Source: Actinomycetes bacterium
GTDB taxonomy: Bacteria; Actinomycetota; Acidimicrobiia; Acidimicrobiales; Ilumatobacteraceae
Direction of reading: 5' to 3'
Assembly: GCA_025360105.1 (NCBI GenBank)
Contig: JANYCT010000089.1
Span: forward strand, 1 to 64,000
Length of the DNA stretch: 64,000 bases
Under the pieces are notes generated by a model. The model searched no databases and was not told the DNA's origin. It was given only the letters and a program-made list of their open reading frames with translations. Positions 42,306-51,241 of the stretch are shown piece after piece. How positions within the stretch are numbered: the stretch's first letter is position 1; each line of letters starts with the position of its first letter. Both the position numbers and the translations under genes were made by a program.

Positions 42306-43481
42306 ATGGGCGATGCAGTCACACAGGTCGAGATCGGTCCCGTTGGCTCCCGGCTGCCTGCGGGACCCATGCTCAGCGCGACACTGCGGCCCGATGGTGT
42401 GCTCGCCGAGTTTGCCGGGTGCACGGTCATGCTGAACCCAGACTGGCTGCGCGACAACTGCCCATGCAACGAGTGTCGCATCGTGCAGACCGACGAGCGG
42501 CGCTACCAGCCATGGCAACAGGCGTCGGCTGCAGAAGTCGCACAAGTCGCCACCACCGATGGAACCCTGAGCATCACGTGGTCCGACGGCCACGAATCAG
42601 TGTTCGCGTCCACAGTGTGGGAACGCATTGATGGAGCCACTCGGCGTGGCACGTATACGGCCAATCTGTGGGCTGCCGGCTACGAGATCAACCGCTTCGA
42701 TCACGACGAGGCGGTCAACGATTCGGTGACGCGCCGGCTGTTGTTCGAGGCGTTCATGCGCGACGGCGCCATCGTGGTCACCGGCGCCCCCACAGTTCCT
42801 GGCACGGTGATCGACTTCGTCCAGGCGTTGAACCTCACCCTGCACGATTCGTCACTCGGCCTCATCTTCGATGTCAAGGTAGACCCCGCCGGATTCAACG
42901 TGGCCTTCACCAACGAGTACATCCCGCCGCACAACGACAACGCGCAGTACACCGATCCGCCCAGTGGCCAGGTGCTCGCGATGTTGGTGAACGATGCGGT
43001 CGGTGGCGAGAGCGTCGTGGTCGATGGTTGGGCCGTCCTCGAACAACTGAACCGTCTCGACCCGTCGGCGATCGACGTGCTGTGTCGTGTGGCTGTGGGC
43101 TTTCGCCAGTACTCGACCACTGCCGAGGGCTTCACCCGCGCCGCCATAGTGGTGCGCGCACCGTCGGGTCGTTTCACGCACTTGCGGTTCTCGAACCAGC
43201 TCCGCCAGCCGCTGCCGTTCGATCACCCCGATCTTGCCGAGTGGTACCGCGCGTATCGCCTGCTCGGCAACATCGTGACCGATCCGGCTAGTCATGTGTC
43301 ATTCCGGTTGAACGCCGGTGACATGTTGTTCGTGAACGGCTACCGAATTCTGCACTCGCGCACAGCGTTCGATGCTGCGGGCGCGCGTCATTTGCAAGAT
43401 GTGTATTTCGATGTGGATGATGTCGTGGGCAATCTGGCCCGCATGACCGGAGAGGCAACGAACGCCATGGTGAACCAATGA
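42306..43481 (+). CDS. Fe(II)/2-oxoglutarate dioxygenase, gamma-butyrobetaine hydroxylase/TmpA-like
   Basis: A 391-residue protein with the two-domain layout of gamma-butyrobetaine hydroxylase. The N-terminal DUF971-type zinc domain contains LRDNCPCNECR (cysteines near residues 52-57). The TauD-like catalytic domain has the metal motif HNDN (about 210), the distal histidine in NGYRILHSRTAFD (about 350), and the 2-oxoglutarate arginine in GARHLQDVYFD. Relatives hydroxylate gamma-butyrobetaine, trimethyllysine, or (TmpA) 2-trimethylaminoethylphosphonate. The stop overlaps the start of an HD-domain gene by 4 bases, the TmpA/TmpB arrangement. All key residues are present, so it is probably active on a trimethylammonium compound; which one is not shown. 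Confidence 0.88.
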   Translation: MGDAVTQVEIGPVGSRLPAGPMLSATLRPDGVLAEFAGCTVMLNPDWLRDNCPCNECRIVQTDERRYQPWQQASAAEVAQVATTDGTLSITWSDGHESVFASTVWERIDGATRRGTYTANLWAAGYEINRFDHDEAVNDSVTRRLLFEAFMRDGAIVVTGAPTVPGTVIDFVQALNLTLHDSSLGLIFDVKVDPAGFNVAFTNEYIPPHNDNAQYTDPPSGQVLAMLVNDAVGGESVVVDGWAVLEQLNRLDPSAIDVLCRVAVGFRQYSTTAEGFTRAAIVVRAPSGRFTHLRFSNQLRQPLPFDHPDLAEWYRAYRLLGNIVTDPASHVSFRLNAGDMLFVNGYRILHSRTAFDAAGARHLQDVYFDVDDVVGNLARMTGEATNAMVNQ

Positions 43482-44065
43482 GCAACGATCTCGTGACCGC
43501 GCACATGCCCGAGGGCACGGTGTCGTTCACCGCAATGGAGCACGGCACCAAAGAGGACTATGTGTTGGTGTTCGAGCACGAGCAGCACCAAATCGACACG
43601 CAAGCCGATCGGGTGATGGATTGGCTGCGTCAGATGGAAGGCCCGTCGCCGTATCAGATCTCGCGACTCGATCATGTGCTGCAGTCGGCCACCCGCGCCG
43701 AGAACGACGGCGCCGACATGGAGACCATCGTGTGTGCGCTGCTGCACGACATCGGCGATGTGATCGGTACGGCCAATCACTCGCAGGTCGGTGCGGCGTT
43801 GATCCGGCCGTATGTCAGCGAGCAGAACTGGTGGATCGTGCATCATCACGGCCTGTTCCAGGGGTACTACTGGTTCAGTCACTATGGTCGCCAGCCCAAC
43901 GAGCGCGACATGTACATCGACAATCCGTACTACGACGCCACAGTGCGGTTCTGCGCCGAGTGGGACCAGAACTGCTTCGACCCGGCGTACAAACACCGTC
44001 CGCTCGAGTACTTCGAGCCGATGGTGCGCGAGCTCTTCGCGCGCACGCCTAGCGGCGACCTGTAA
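43478..44065 (+). CDS. HD-domain protein, PhnZ/TmpB-like candidate oxygenase
   Basis: A 195-residue HD-fold protein. Metal ligands are visible as H in SRLDHVLQSATRA (about 66), HD in CALLHDIGDV (about 90-91), H in TANHSQVG, and further histidines in WWIVHHHGLFQ. PhnZ and TmpB are HD proteins with a mixed-valent diiron site that oxidatively cleave a hydroxylated phosphonate made by a partner 2-oxoglutarate dioxygenase. This gene is translationally coupled to just such a partner. The Y-x-x-E motif of PhnZ before the first histidine is not obvious here (SPYQISRLDH stands in that place), so it may instead be a relative with another substrate or a plain phosphohydrolase. Confidence 0.75.
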   Translation: MSNDLVTAHMPEGTVSFTAMEHGTKEDYVLVFEHEQHQIDTQADRVMDWLRQMEGPSPYQISRLDHVLQSATRAENDGADMETIVCALLHDIGDVIGTANHSQVGAALIRPYVSEQNWWIVHHHGLFQGYYWFSHYGRQPNERDMYIDNPYYDATVRFCAEWDQNCFDPAYKHRPLEYFEPMVRELFARTPSGDL

Positions 44066-44090
44066 CCCTGCCGTTCCGCATAACTCGCGC

Positions 44091-44139
44091 CGAAGTTGCG
44101 CCAGCGCGGCCCCTCATGGGTCTGGAGAGCGCAACTTCG
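44091..44139 (+). repeat. 49-bp palindromic repeat, copy B (possible bidirectional terminator)
   Basis: Arms CGAAGTTGCGC (44091-44101) and GCGCAACTTCG (44129-44139) are perfectly complementary, and the complementarity extends to 14 bp (44088-44101 with 44129-44142). It sits between convergent genes, 22 bases after the HD-protein stop and 51 bases from the LPxTG-gene stop. The inner 27 bases, in reverse complement, share CCCATGAGGGGCCGC with copy A. Confidence 0.75.
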
Positions 44140-44193
44140 GCGACGGCGACGGTGACGGTCACGGGTCCGCGACGGTGGCTCGGTCCCGAGGGA

Positions 44194-45036
44194 TCAGGTC
44201 GTTGGCTTGCGAACCAGGCGGCACGTGCCGAGGCCGAACAGCGTCAGCAGTGTTGCGAGCACGATGATCGACGTGGACGGGCTGCCGGTTTCGGGAAGCT
44301 GGCCGACAACCGCCGGTGCCATGCAGCTTGCGGTGGCCGATAGCTCGGCGACGACGACGTACGTGCCGTGGATGGCGCCGAGTACCTCGGCGTGATACGG
44401 AGCACCTTCGACGAGGTCTTGGGTATATGTGTGTGAAGTAGCTGGGTCGACTTCCACGGACGTCTTCTCCACGCCATCGAGCTGGAACTTGATGTCCTGC
44501 GGAGTCTGGCCGGTGTTCGTGCCGGTTGCAGAGAGCACGGGGGCGCCGTTGACACAGGTGGCAGTCACGCTGCCGGTTGCCTCGAAGCAGTTAGGGGTGA
44601 AGGATTGCAAGAAGTCTTCCATTCCCGTCGCCGTCACGAGCACATACGTGATGACGCCGTCCGTCAGTGGTCCCGACTCGGCGACGAACTGAGCCTGCGC
44701 GGCGACGGAGACGTCATCCTGCTTTTCGGCGATTGCGCTGCCCTGCTGCACAGAGGTCGAAAAAACGGCATCGGCGGTCGGAACGTGGCTGTCCGTTACT
44801 GCGTCGTTGGTGTAGGTCAACCGATAGAACGGGCCCTTGGAGTTACAGCCGGACTCCATGTGCACGGCTGGGTTCGGCGCCAGCGCGCTCACGGCGGCTG
44901 CTGGCACAGCGAGTACGGCGAGCGGGAGCACGGCGATACCAGCGGCGAGGCCGAGGCGAAAGAAACATCGACCTCGACGCTGCTCGGATCGATTGTGAAC
45001 GGCGCGATTGGACGGTGTGTGGGGGGAGTTACTCAT
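44194..45036 (-). CDS. LPxTG-type surface protein
   Basis: A 280-residue secreted protein: a long basic N-region, a hydrophobic signal core (GIAVLPLAVLAVPAAAVSA), an extracellular beta-rich domain with several cysteines (SGCNSKG, TPNCFEATG, VTATCVNG, TASCMAP), then LPETG near residue 246, a hydrophobic stretch and a basic RLVRKPTT tail. That is a complete cell-wall sorting signal. A sortase must be encoded elsewhere. The start MSNSPHTPSNR at 45036 is preferred over a GTG three codons upstream. Divergent from the glyoxalase-like gene. No known adhesin domain was recognised. Confidence 0.85.
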   Translation of the reverse strand: MSNSPHTPSNRAVHNRSEQRRGRCFFRLGLAAGIAVLPLAVLAVPAAAVSALAPNPAVHMESGCNSKGPFYRLTYTNDAVTDSHVPTADAVFSTSVQQGSAIAEKQDDVSVAAQAQFVAESGPLTDGVITYVLVTATGMEDFLQSFTPNCFEATGSVTATCVNGAPVLSATGTNTGQTPQDIKFQLDGVEKTSVEVDPATSHTYTQDLVEGAPYHAEVLGAIHGTYVVVAELSATASCMAPAVVGQLPETGSPSTSIIVLATLLTLFGLGTCRLVRKPTT

Positions 45037-45118
45037 GTCAACCAACGTAGGAATCGCAGCTGCGATCGAACAGAGTAACGCTTACTCATTCGGGGCCGGC
45101 GTCTGCTACAACTCACCT

Positions 45119-45739
45119 ATGCGTTCCGCCATTGCCGCACTCGATCATTTGGTCCTCGCGACTCCGGATCTGCATGCGGCCGCGTCGTGGATGAACGACG
45201 CAACCGGCGTTGCTGCGTCTCCGGGTGGCCCCCACGTGGGCAAAGGCACACGCAACGAGCTGTATTCGCTGGGACACGCAAGCTATCTCGAGATCATCGG
45301 CCCCGACGCGACGCAGCCCACCCCTGCGGGTCAACGCCCGTTTGGTGTCGATGAACTCGCGTCGCCGACGATGGTTGCTTGGGCGATCGCTGTGAGCGAC
45401 ATCGACTCGGCCATCGAATCGGCGCGTCGTGTGGGTTATGACCCAGGGCCTGCCGCGGAGATGCAGCGTCAGCGCCCCGATGGCGCGGTGCTGAGTTGGC
45501 GACTCACGGTGTCACAGTCCGCGTCGGTGCCATTCCTCATCGAGTGGCATACGCCGCTACACCCGGCAATCGATGCGGCGCCCGGCGTTGAACTTGTTGA
45601 ACTACGCGCCCGCCATCCGCAACCGAACGTTTTGTCCAATATTTTGTCGGCGTGGGGCATTTCGATGGGCATCGAGCGTGGATCCGAAGCGCTTCTCGTG
45701 GAGCTGACGGGCCCGCTCGGATCGGTCTGGTTCGCGTAG
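45119..45739 (+). CDS. Glyoxalase-like (VOC superfamily) protein
   Basis: A 206-residue protein. The start LDHLVLATPDLHAAASWMND, the middle GTRNELYSLGHASYLEIIGPD and VAWAIAVSDIDSAIESARRVG fit the Glyoxalase_3 family (PF13468), the VOC fold whose members bind metal and act on varied small molecules. The N-terminal histidine of LDHLVLA and the glutamate of YLEIIGP are the expected metal ligands. Function is open. The ATG at 45119 gives MRSAIAALDHLV; it stands divergent from the LPxTG gene and convergent with ppgK. Confidence 0.85.
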   Translation: MRSAIAALDHLVLATPDLHAAASWMNDATGVAASPGGPHVGKGTRNELYSLGHASYLEIIGPDATQPTPAGQRPFGVDELASPTMVAWAIAVSDIDSAIESARRVGYDPGPAAEMQRQRPDGAVLSWRLTVSQSASVPFLIEWHTPLHPAIDAAPGVELVELRARHPQPNVLSNILSAWGISMGIERGSEALLVELTGPLGSVWFA

Positions 45740-45761
45740 AGCGCGCTCTCCGACGCGCGGT

Positions 45762-46559
45762 TTACGACTCGACGTAGTGCGGGTCCCACAACCGGATGCC
45801 GCCGAGGATGCCAGCGTTGGGGTCAATCAGCGTGGCCTTGGCACCGAGGTCGATGGTGAGGTGACGCGCATTGCCTCCGCCAATGAAGAGGTGGTCGTAG
45901 AAATACAGTGCATCGAGCACATCGATGGTGCGGGCCACCCGACGGTTCCACTTCTTCTTGCCGATTCGCTTTCGCGTCGCGTCACCGACGTAGTCGTTGT
46001 ATGTGATGTTGTCGAACAGCGGATGGTGCGACAGTTCGGTGCGTGGGCCGAGGTGTCCGTTTTGGAAGATGCTGCTGCCCATGCCGGTGCCGAGCGTGAT
46101 CACGAGTTCGACTCCAGCACCTTGGACGCAGTCGAGGCCCTGCATGTCGGCATCATTGATCACACGGCACGGCGCTGCAAACGCACCACCCAGCGCCCCC
46201 GCAAGATCGAACTGATCCCACTGGGTGCGCAAGCCCTTGTCGACCGCCGTTCCCGGGCCATGTTCGGTGACAAAGTGTGGCGCTGAGAGGATGAGCCCGT
46301 TTCGCACAACGCCGGGGAATCCAACGGAGACACGATCGAACGATTCGAGCGGTTTGACGAGATCGACCAACGCGTCGACCATTGCTTGCGGCGCACAGGG
46401 ATACGCGGTCTCGACGCGCACGCGATCGCTCAACATGGTGCCGTCTTGTTTCAGTAGTGACGCTTTCAGACCGGTGCCGCCGATGTCGATGGCCAGCGTC
46501 ACAGGCGTCAAGCTGCGCGCCCGCGGGCGGGGCGTGGCACGGGTGATAGGTGTCGACAT
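45762..46559 (-). CDS. ppgK: Polyphosphate glucokinase (ROK family)
   Basis: Phosphorylates glucose using inorganic polyphosphate, and in actinobacteria often ATP as well. AIDIGGTGLKAS at residues 23-34 is the phosphate-binding loop, VGFPGVVRNG and INDADMQGLDCVQG are ROK/PpgK signatures, and TLGTGMGSSIF is the second phosphate loop. The 265-residue length and the KKKWNRRVARTIDVL stretch fit PpgK rather than other ROK kinases. The ATG at 46559 is separated by only 30 bases from the divergent glucose dehydrogenase gene. Together they offer two entries for free glucose. Confidence 0.9.
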   Translation of the reverse strand: MSTPITRATPRPRARSLTPVTLAIDIGGTGLKASLLKQDGTMLSDRVRVETAYPCAPQAMVDALVDLVKPLESFDRVSVGFPGVVRNGLILSAPHFVTEHGPGTAVDKGLRTQWDQFDLAGALGGAFAAPCRVINDADMQGLDCVQGAGVELVITLGTGMGSSIFQNGHLGPRTELSHHPLFDNITYNDYVGDATRKRIGKKKWNRRVARTIDVLDALYFYDHLFIGGGNARHLTIDLGAKATLIDPNAGILGGIRLWDPHYVES

Positions 46560-46589
46560 GGAATCACCGTACAGCGGTATCGTGCGTGC

Positions 46590-47636
46590 ATGCGCGCCAT
46601 CACCGTTGTTCCCGGCTCGGCCGGTTCGGCCCAACTCACCGAGATGCCCGACCCCCCGCTGGAGGACGGGCCCATGCTGGTGCAGACTATGTATATCGGC
46701 ATGTGCGGCACCGACCGCGAGATCATCCACGGTGACTACGGAACAGCGCCTGCCGGCGACGATCGTTTGATCATTGGCCACGAATCACTGGGCCGCGTGC
46801 TCGAGGCACCGGCCGACTGCGGCTTCGCTGCCGGCGATCTGGTGGTAGGCATCGTGCGTCGTCCCGACGCTGTGCCGTGCCCGAATTGCGCCATCGGCGA
46901 GTGGGACATGTGCCGCAACGGTCAATACACCGAGCGAGGCATCAAAGAACGCCATGGCTTTGCGAGCGAGCGGTATCGCATCCGGCCCGAGTTCGCGGTG
47001 AAGGTCGACCCAGCGCTGCACCGTGTTGGAGTGTTGCTCGAACCCACGAGCGTCGTGTCGAAGGCGTGGGAACACATCGAGCGCATCGGCAGCCGCGCCC
47101 GTTGGACCCCGTCGCGTGTATTCATCACCGGGGCGGGGCCCATCGGACTCCTCGCTGCGCTCATCGGCACCCAGCGCGGACTCGATGTGCATGTGTTCGA
47201 TCGCGTGACCGATGGTCCGAAGCCACAACTCGTTGCCGATATCGGAGCCACTTATCACAGCGATTCCATCGAGTTGGCCTGTGGTGCGGCCGACGTGGTC
47301 ATCGAGTGCACCGGTGTGTCGCAGTTGATCCTGTCGGTGATCGGCAACACGTCGCCCGGTGGCATCGTGTGCCTCACCGGGGTGTCGTCGGGTGGGCGCG
47401 CCTTTCCCATCGATGCTGGTCAGGTCAATCGCAGTTTGGTGTTGGGCAACGAGGTCGTGTTCGGATCGGTGAACGCGAACCGTCGTCACTACGAGACCGG
47501 CGCTGAGGTGTTGGCGAGGGCCGACGTATCGTGGCTCGAGCGATTGATCACGCGTCGTGTACCTCTCGACACGTGGTCCGACGCGTTGGCGTTACAACCT
47601 GACGACGTGAAGGCCACCATCGAATTCGCTGTGTGA
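46590..47636 (+). CDS. Glucose 1-dehydrogenase-like zinc alcohol dehydrogenase (MDR)
   Basis: A 348-residue medium-chain dehydrogenase. The catalytic zinc site reads MCGTDREI (C39) and GHESLGRV (H64, E65); the structural-zinc loop is PCPNCAIGEWDMC; the Rossmann motif is ITGAGPIGLLAALIG. The long ERHGFASERYRI stretch and GTDREIIHGDYG fit the glucose dehydrogenases known from archaea and actinobacteria. It would oxidise glucose to gluconolactone with NAD(P). A TATCGT at 46578-46583 only 6 bases before the ATG suggests a leaderless mRNA. Sugar specificity is inferred from resemblance and from the divergent ppgK. Confidence 0.85.
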   Translation: MRAITVVPGSAGSAQLTEMPDPPLEDGPMLVQTMYIGMCGTDREIIHGDYGTAPAGDDRLIIGHESLGRVLEAPADCGFAAGDLVVGIVRRPDAVPCPNCAIGEWDMCRNGQYTERGIKERHGFASERYRIRPEFAVKVDPALHRVGVLLEPTSVVSKAWEHIERIGSRARWTPSRVFITGAGPIGLLAALIGTQRGLDVHVFDRVTDGPKPQLVADIGATYHSDSIELACGAADVVIECTGVSQLILSVIGNTSPGGIVCLTGVSSGGRAFPIDAGQVNRSLVLGNEVVFGSVNANRRHYETGAEVLARADVSWLERLITRRVPLDTWSDALALQPDDVKATIEFAV

Positions 47637-47663
47637 CGCCGACCCTGGCGATGGTTCAGGCTC

Positions 47664-50291
47664 CTACGGCCGTCGGCCCGCGATCATTGCGGCGACGAGA
47701 GCGGTCCAGCCGGTCTGATGGCCGGCGCCCAGGCCGGCGCCGGTATCGCCATGGAAGTACTCGTGAAAGGGAATGAGATCGTGCAGCGCAGGGTCGCTCT
47801 GCAACCGTTCCGCCGTGCCGAACACCGGCCGACGACCGAAGCTGTCGTCGAGGAAGATCGAAACCAGACGTGCCTCGAGTTGGTCGGCAATGTCGCCGAG
47901 CCGCGTCAGGTTCCCCGAACCCGTAGGGAACTCGATCTCGAACGTTTCCCCGAGAAAGTCGTCGTAGCGACGCAGCGATTCGATGATGACGAAGTTCACC
48001 GGGAACCAGATCGGCCCGCGCCAATTCGAGTTGCCCCCGAACAGCGATGATGTGGACTCGCCCGGTTCGTAGTCAACTCGGGAAAGATGGCCGCCGATGT
48101 CGATAGTGAACGGATGCTCGCGATGCTCGGCCGAGAGCGCCCTGATGCCGAAGTCGGACAAAAACTCGTCCGCTGCGAACAACCGGCGCAGAATGCGTTC
48201 GAGTCGCTCCGGGTCAACCATCGCAAGGAGCTGACCGGGCTGTGCAGCGCCGGGTGTGGTGTGGGTGATGTCATTGCCGTACTGAGGCTTGTTCGTCAGG
48301 AACCAACGAAAGCGTGCTGCAAAGTCGGGCAGGGCCGCGAGCGTGCTATCGCGCAGCATCGTCGCGGCTGTCAGGGGCAACAGGCCCACCATCGACTTCA
48401 CGCGTAAGGGCTCGCGAGAGTCGTCCGCGAAATGAATCTGGTCATAGAAGAAGCCGTCGTCCTCGTTCCACAGTCCCGACTCGCGGCTCGCGCTGGCGAT
48501 GTAGGCGAAATGCTCGAAGAACTTGGTCGCCAGATCCTCGTAGGTGTCGTCGTGCTCGGCGAGTTCGATCGCGATGTCCAGCAAGTTGAGGCAGTACATC
48601 GCCATCCATGCGGTGCCATCGGATTGCTCGAGGTGCCCGTTGACCGGCAGCATTGCCGAACGATCGATTGGTCCGATGTTGTCGAGGCCGAGGAAGCCGC
48701 CTTCGAACAGGTTGTTGCCTTCTTCGTCTTTGCGGTTCACCCACCACGTGAAGTTCAACAGCAGCTTGTGGAAGATGCGTTCGAGGAAGTCGTGGTCGGT
48801 GCCGCCATCGATCTCGAAGACGTGGCGCGCTGCCCATGCATGCACCGGCGGATTGACATCGCTGAACGACCACTCATAGGCGGGTAGTTGGCCGTTCGGG
48901 TGTTGATACCACTCGCGGCACAACAGCAGAAGTTGCTCCTTGGCAAAGACCGGGTCCACATGGGCGAGGGCCACACAATGGAAGCCGAGATCCCACGCCG
49001 CGTACCACGGGTACTCCCACGTGTCGGGCATCGAGATCACGTCAGCGTTGTTGAGGTGACGCCACGCGGCGTTGCGTGCGGCCCGCCGCGAGCTGGGGGG
49101 TGGCTCGTTGCCCGGATCGCCATCGAGCCATCGCTCGACATCGAAGTGGTAGAACTGTTTGCTCCACAGCAGGCCAGCGAAGGCTTGGCGCATGACCCGT
49201 TGTTCGTCAATCGTGACGCCGGGCGGGGTGAGGTGGGCGTAGAACTCGTCGGCCTCGCGCTCGCGAGAGACCAGCACCGTATCGACCGTGGCTGATTCGG
49301 CAGCACGCGCATCGCGCGCGAGCCGGACGTAGACCACCGCAGTCTCGCTGGGCGCAACCGTGAGCTTGTACCAGAACGCTGCCTTGGTGCCGGAACCCGC
49401 TGGATTGCAGGTATCGAGGCCGTGCACGACGCGATCGTGAATCGCGTCCTTCGGGTACGCGCACGCTGTGCTGCCGATTGGCGTGTCGGGCAGGCGAACC
49501 GTATTTGTTTCGTTCTCGCAGAACAACAAGTCGGGTTGCCCTGAACTCGTCACCGTCCAGCGTCCTATGACCGGATGATCGATGCCGATGGACGCGGGCG
49601 TGGCCCCCGCTGCGAGCACAGGCCGATGCTGGCCCGGGTTCCACGACCACGTGTTGCGGCACCACACGGTGGGTAACACGTCGATGGTCGCCTCGGCGTC
49701 GCTCATGTTGTGCACGCTGAGACGAACACACATGTCGTCGTGGTCGGCCTTGCCGTAGTCGGCGGTGATCTCCCAGTACCCGTCTTGCAACGCATCGGTG
49801 TCGAGTAGTTCGTACTCGGGTTGTAGACGTGATCGATTGCGGTTGGTGTTCACCAGATCGAGGTAGGGGAATTCAGCAATCGGATACAGGTAGCGCCAGC
49901 GCATCCACGAGTGGGTCGGCGTGGAATCGAGGTACCACCACAGCTCTTTGGCGTCTTCGCCGTGGTTGCCCTCGGTGCCACTCAAACCGAAGATGCGTTC
50001 TTTCAGAATGGGGTCGCGGCCGTTCCACAGTGAGAACGCCAGACAGATCGTCTGTTGTTGATCGCAGATTCCGCCGAGGCCGTCCTCGCTCCAGCGATAC
50101 GCCCTACTGCGCGAGTGATCGTGTGGAAAGTAGTTCCATGCCTCACCATCGGCGCTGTAGTCCTCGCGCACGGTGCCCCACGCACGCTCGCTGAGATACG
50201 GCCCCCACCTCAGCCACTCGCGGCGATTGCCGCGGAGTCGTTGGTGCTCGACCGTGTCGGGAGTGGGCTTACTCGATTGGGGTTGATCCAT
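47664..50291 (-). CDS. MGH1/GH63-type glycoside hydrolase
   Basis: An 875-residue protein. The N-terminal third is a beta-sandwich-like domain (GPYLSERAWGTVREDYSADG, AWNYFPHDHSRSRAYRW); the rest is an (alpha/alpha)6-barrel with the family stretch YAAWDLGFHCVALAHVDPVF, the aspartate of which is the likely general acid, and NSNWRGPIWFPVN near the C-terminus. Relatives hydrolyse glucosyl- or mannosylglycerate, alpha-glucosides or related compatible solutes. No secretion signal, so it acts in the cytoplasm. The ATG at 50291 begins MDQPQSSKPTPDT; a TTG at 50342 would add a basic stretch and is less likely. It converges on the glucose dehydrogenase gene and may feed glucose to it. Confidence 0.88.
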   Translation of the reverse strand: MDQPQSSKPTPDTVEHQRLRGNRREWLRWGPYLSERAWGTVREDYSADGEAWNYFPHDHSRSRAYRWSEDGLGGICDQQQTICLAFSLWNGRDPILKERIFGLSGTEGNHGEDAKELWWYLDSTPTHSWMRWRYLYPIAEFPYLDLVNTNRNRSRLQPEYELLDTDALQDGYWEITADYGKADHDDMCVRLSVHNMSDAEATIDVLPTVWCRNTWSWNPGQHRPVLAAGATPASIGIDHPVIGRWTVTSSGQPDLLFCENETNTVRLPDTPIGSTACAYPKDAIHDRVVHGLDTCNPAGSGTKAAFWYKLTVAPSETAVVYVRLARDARAAESATVDTVLVSREREADEFYAHLTPPGVTIDEQRVMRQAFAGLLWSKQFYHFDVERWLDGDPGNEPPPSSRRAARNAAWRHLNNADVISMPDTWEYPWYAAWDLGFHCVALAHVDPVFAKEQLLLLCREWYQHPNGQLPAYEWSFSDVNPPVHAWAARHVFEIDGGTDHDFLERIFHKLLLNFTWWVNRKDEEGNNLFEGGFLGLDNIGPIDRSAMLPVNGHLEQSDGTAWMAMYCLNLLDIAIELAEHDDTYEDLATKFFEHFAYIASASRESGLWNEDDGFFYDQIHFADDSREPLRVKSMVGLLPLTAATMLRDSTLAALPDFAARFRWFLTNKPQYGNDITHTTPGAAQPGQLLAMVDPERLERILRRLFAADEFLSDFGIRALSAEHREHPFTIDIGGHLSRVDYEPGESTSSLFGGNSNWRGPIWFPVNFVIIESLRRYDDFLGETFEIEFPTGSGNLTRLGDIADQLEARLVSIFLDDSFGRRPVFGTAERLQSDPALHDLIPFHEYFHGDTGAGLGAGHQTGWTALVAAMIAGRRP

Positions 50292-50482
50292 TCGTCGGCC
50301 GCGTTTCTGTCTGGGGCGAGGAAAGCGTTGACTCTTTCTCAAAATCTGATCAGCTACGCTCAGTCGAATCTAGACCATTTACCTGGACGTGGAGCACCGA
50401 ATCACAGATTGGATGCATCGAGGATGTCGCTAGACGGTGAAGCGGCCACAGTCGATTCACATGCGTAGCTGGAAGGAAGAGC

Positions 50483-51211
50483 ATGTTCGAGAAACACAAG
50501 GCAGCAAAGGTGGTGGCCCACCGGCAGGCCGCGATTGACGCCACCAAGCGAACAATTTCGTCTGAGCTGACGGACGCCTTGCAAGCACACGATGATTGGG
50601 AGCTCTCAAAACTTCAGTATCAGACGAACGTGCCCGGCACGGTCCTTAGAAAGGACGAGGTTGCGTACGGCTGTGTGAAGGATGCCGTACTCGTCGAGCC
50701 GAAAGTTATGCCCGGCCACTGGTCAGGTGGTTCTCAAGGGGTTTCATTTCGGATTGCGAAGGGAGTGTCATATCGTGTAGGTCAGTCGCGCGGTACTTTC
50801 ACGCCTGGGGTAGAGCAGGAAGCAACGATCGACGTCGGCATTTTCGTGATCACAAATCAGAGGTGCAGTTTCTCAGGAACCAAGAGATCAGTCGAGTGGG
50901 CGTACTCAAAACTCCTCGGCTTCTCGATAGACGGCCCTGGCAAGGCCGTGTTCAATGTCTCCAATCGACAGAAGGCGAGCGGAGTTATCTATGGTGCCGA
51001 AATTGAGCATACTTTCGACACAATCATCGCCGCCGCGATCGCACAGTACATGGGTGCCGACCATCATGTAGCGCTGGTGGAGGAGAAGGCAGCGGAGTAT
51101 CGAACAGCGAGATCGGTGCTCGATATTCACCAAAAGTCCTTGGCGGCGCTTGAAGCGTACGTGGCCGGTAAACCGCAGCCCCCGGAGATTCCGCCAGCGA
51201 GCGGCACCTGA
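50483..51211 (+). CDS. Hypothetical protein with a PH/GRAM-like domain
   Basis: A 242-residue soluble protein. Residues 1-50 are helical; residues about 115-185 (VGIFVITNQRCSFSGTKRSV, then EWAYSKLLGFSIDG) follow the pattern of bacterial PH-like domains, in which a strand 'lTnkRi.f.g..r' is typical; residues 185-230 are helical again. Codon use is visibly less GC-biased than in neighbours, and the gene sits beside tRNA-Leu, hinting at horizontal acquisition. The ATG at 50483 follows GGAAGGAAGAGC. Function unknown. Confidence 0.75.
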   Translation: MFEKHKAAKVVAHRQAAIDATKRTISSELTDALQAHDDWELSKLQYQTNVPGTVLRKDEVAYGCVKDAVLVEPKVMPGHWSGGSQGVSFRIAKGVSYRVGQSRGTFTPGVEQEATIDVGIFVITNQRCSFSGTKRSVEWAYSKLLGFSIDGPGKAVFNVSNRQKASGVIYGAEIEHTFDTIIAAAIAQYMGADHHVALVEEKAAEYRTARSVLDIHQKSLAALEAYVAGKPQPPEIPPASGT

Positions 51212-51241
51212 TAGCAGTACAGCGGTCGCCAAACTCAATGG

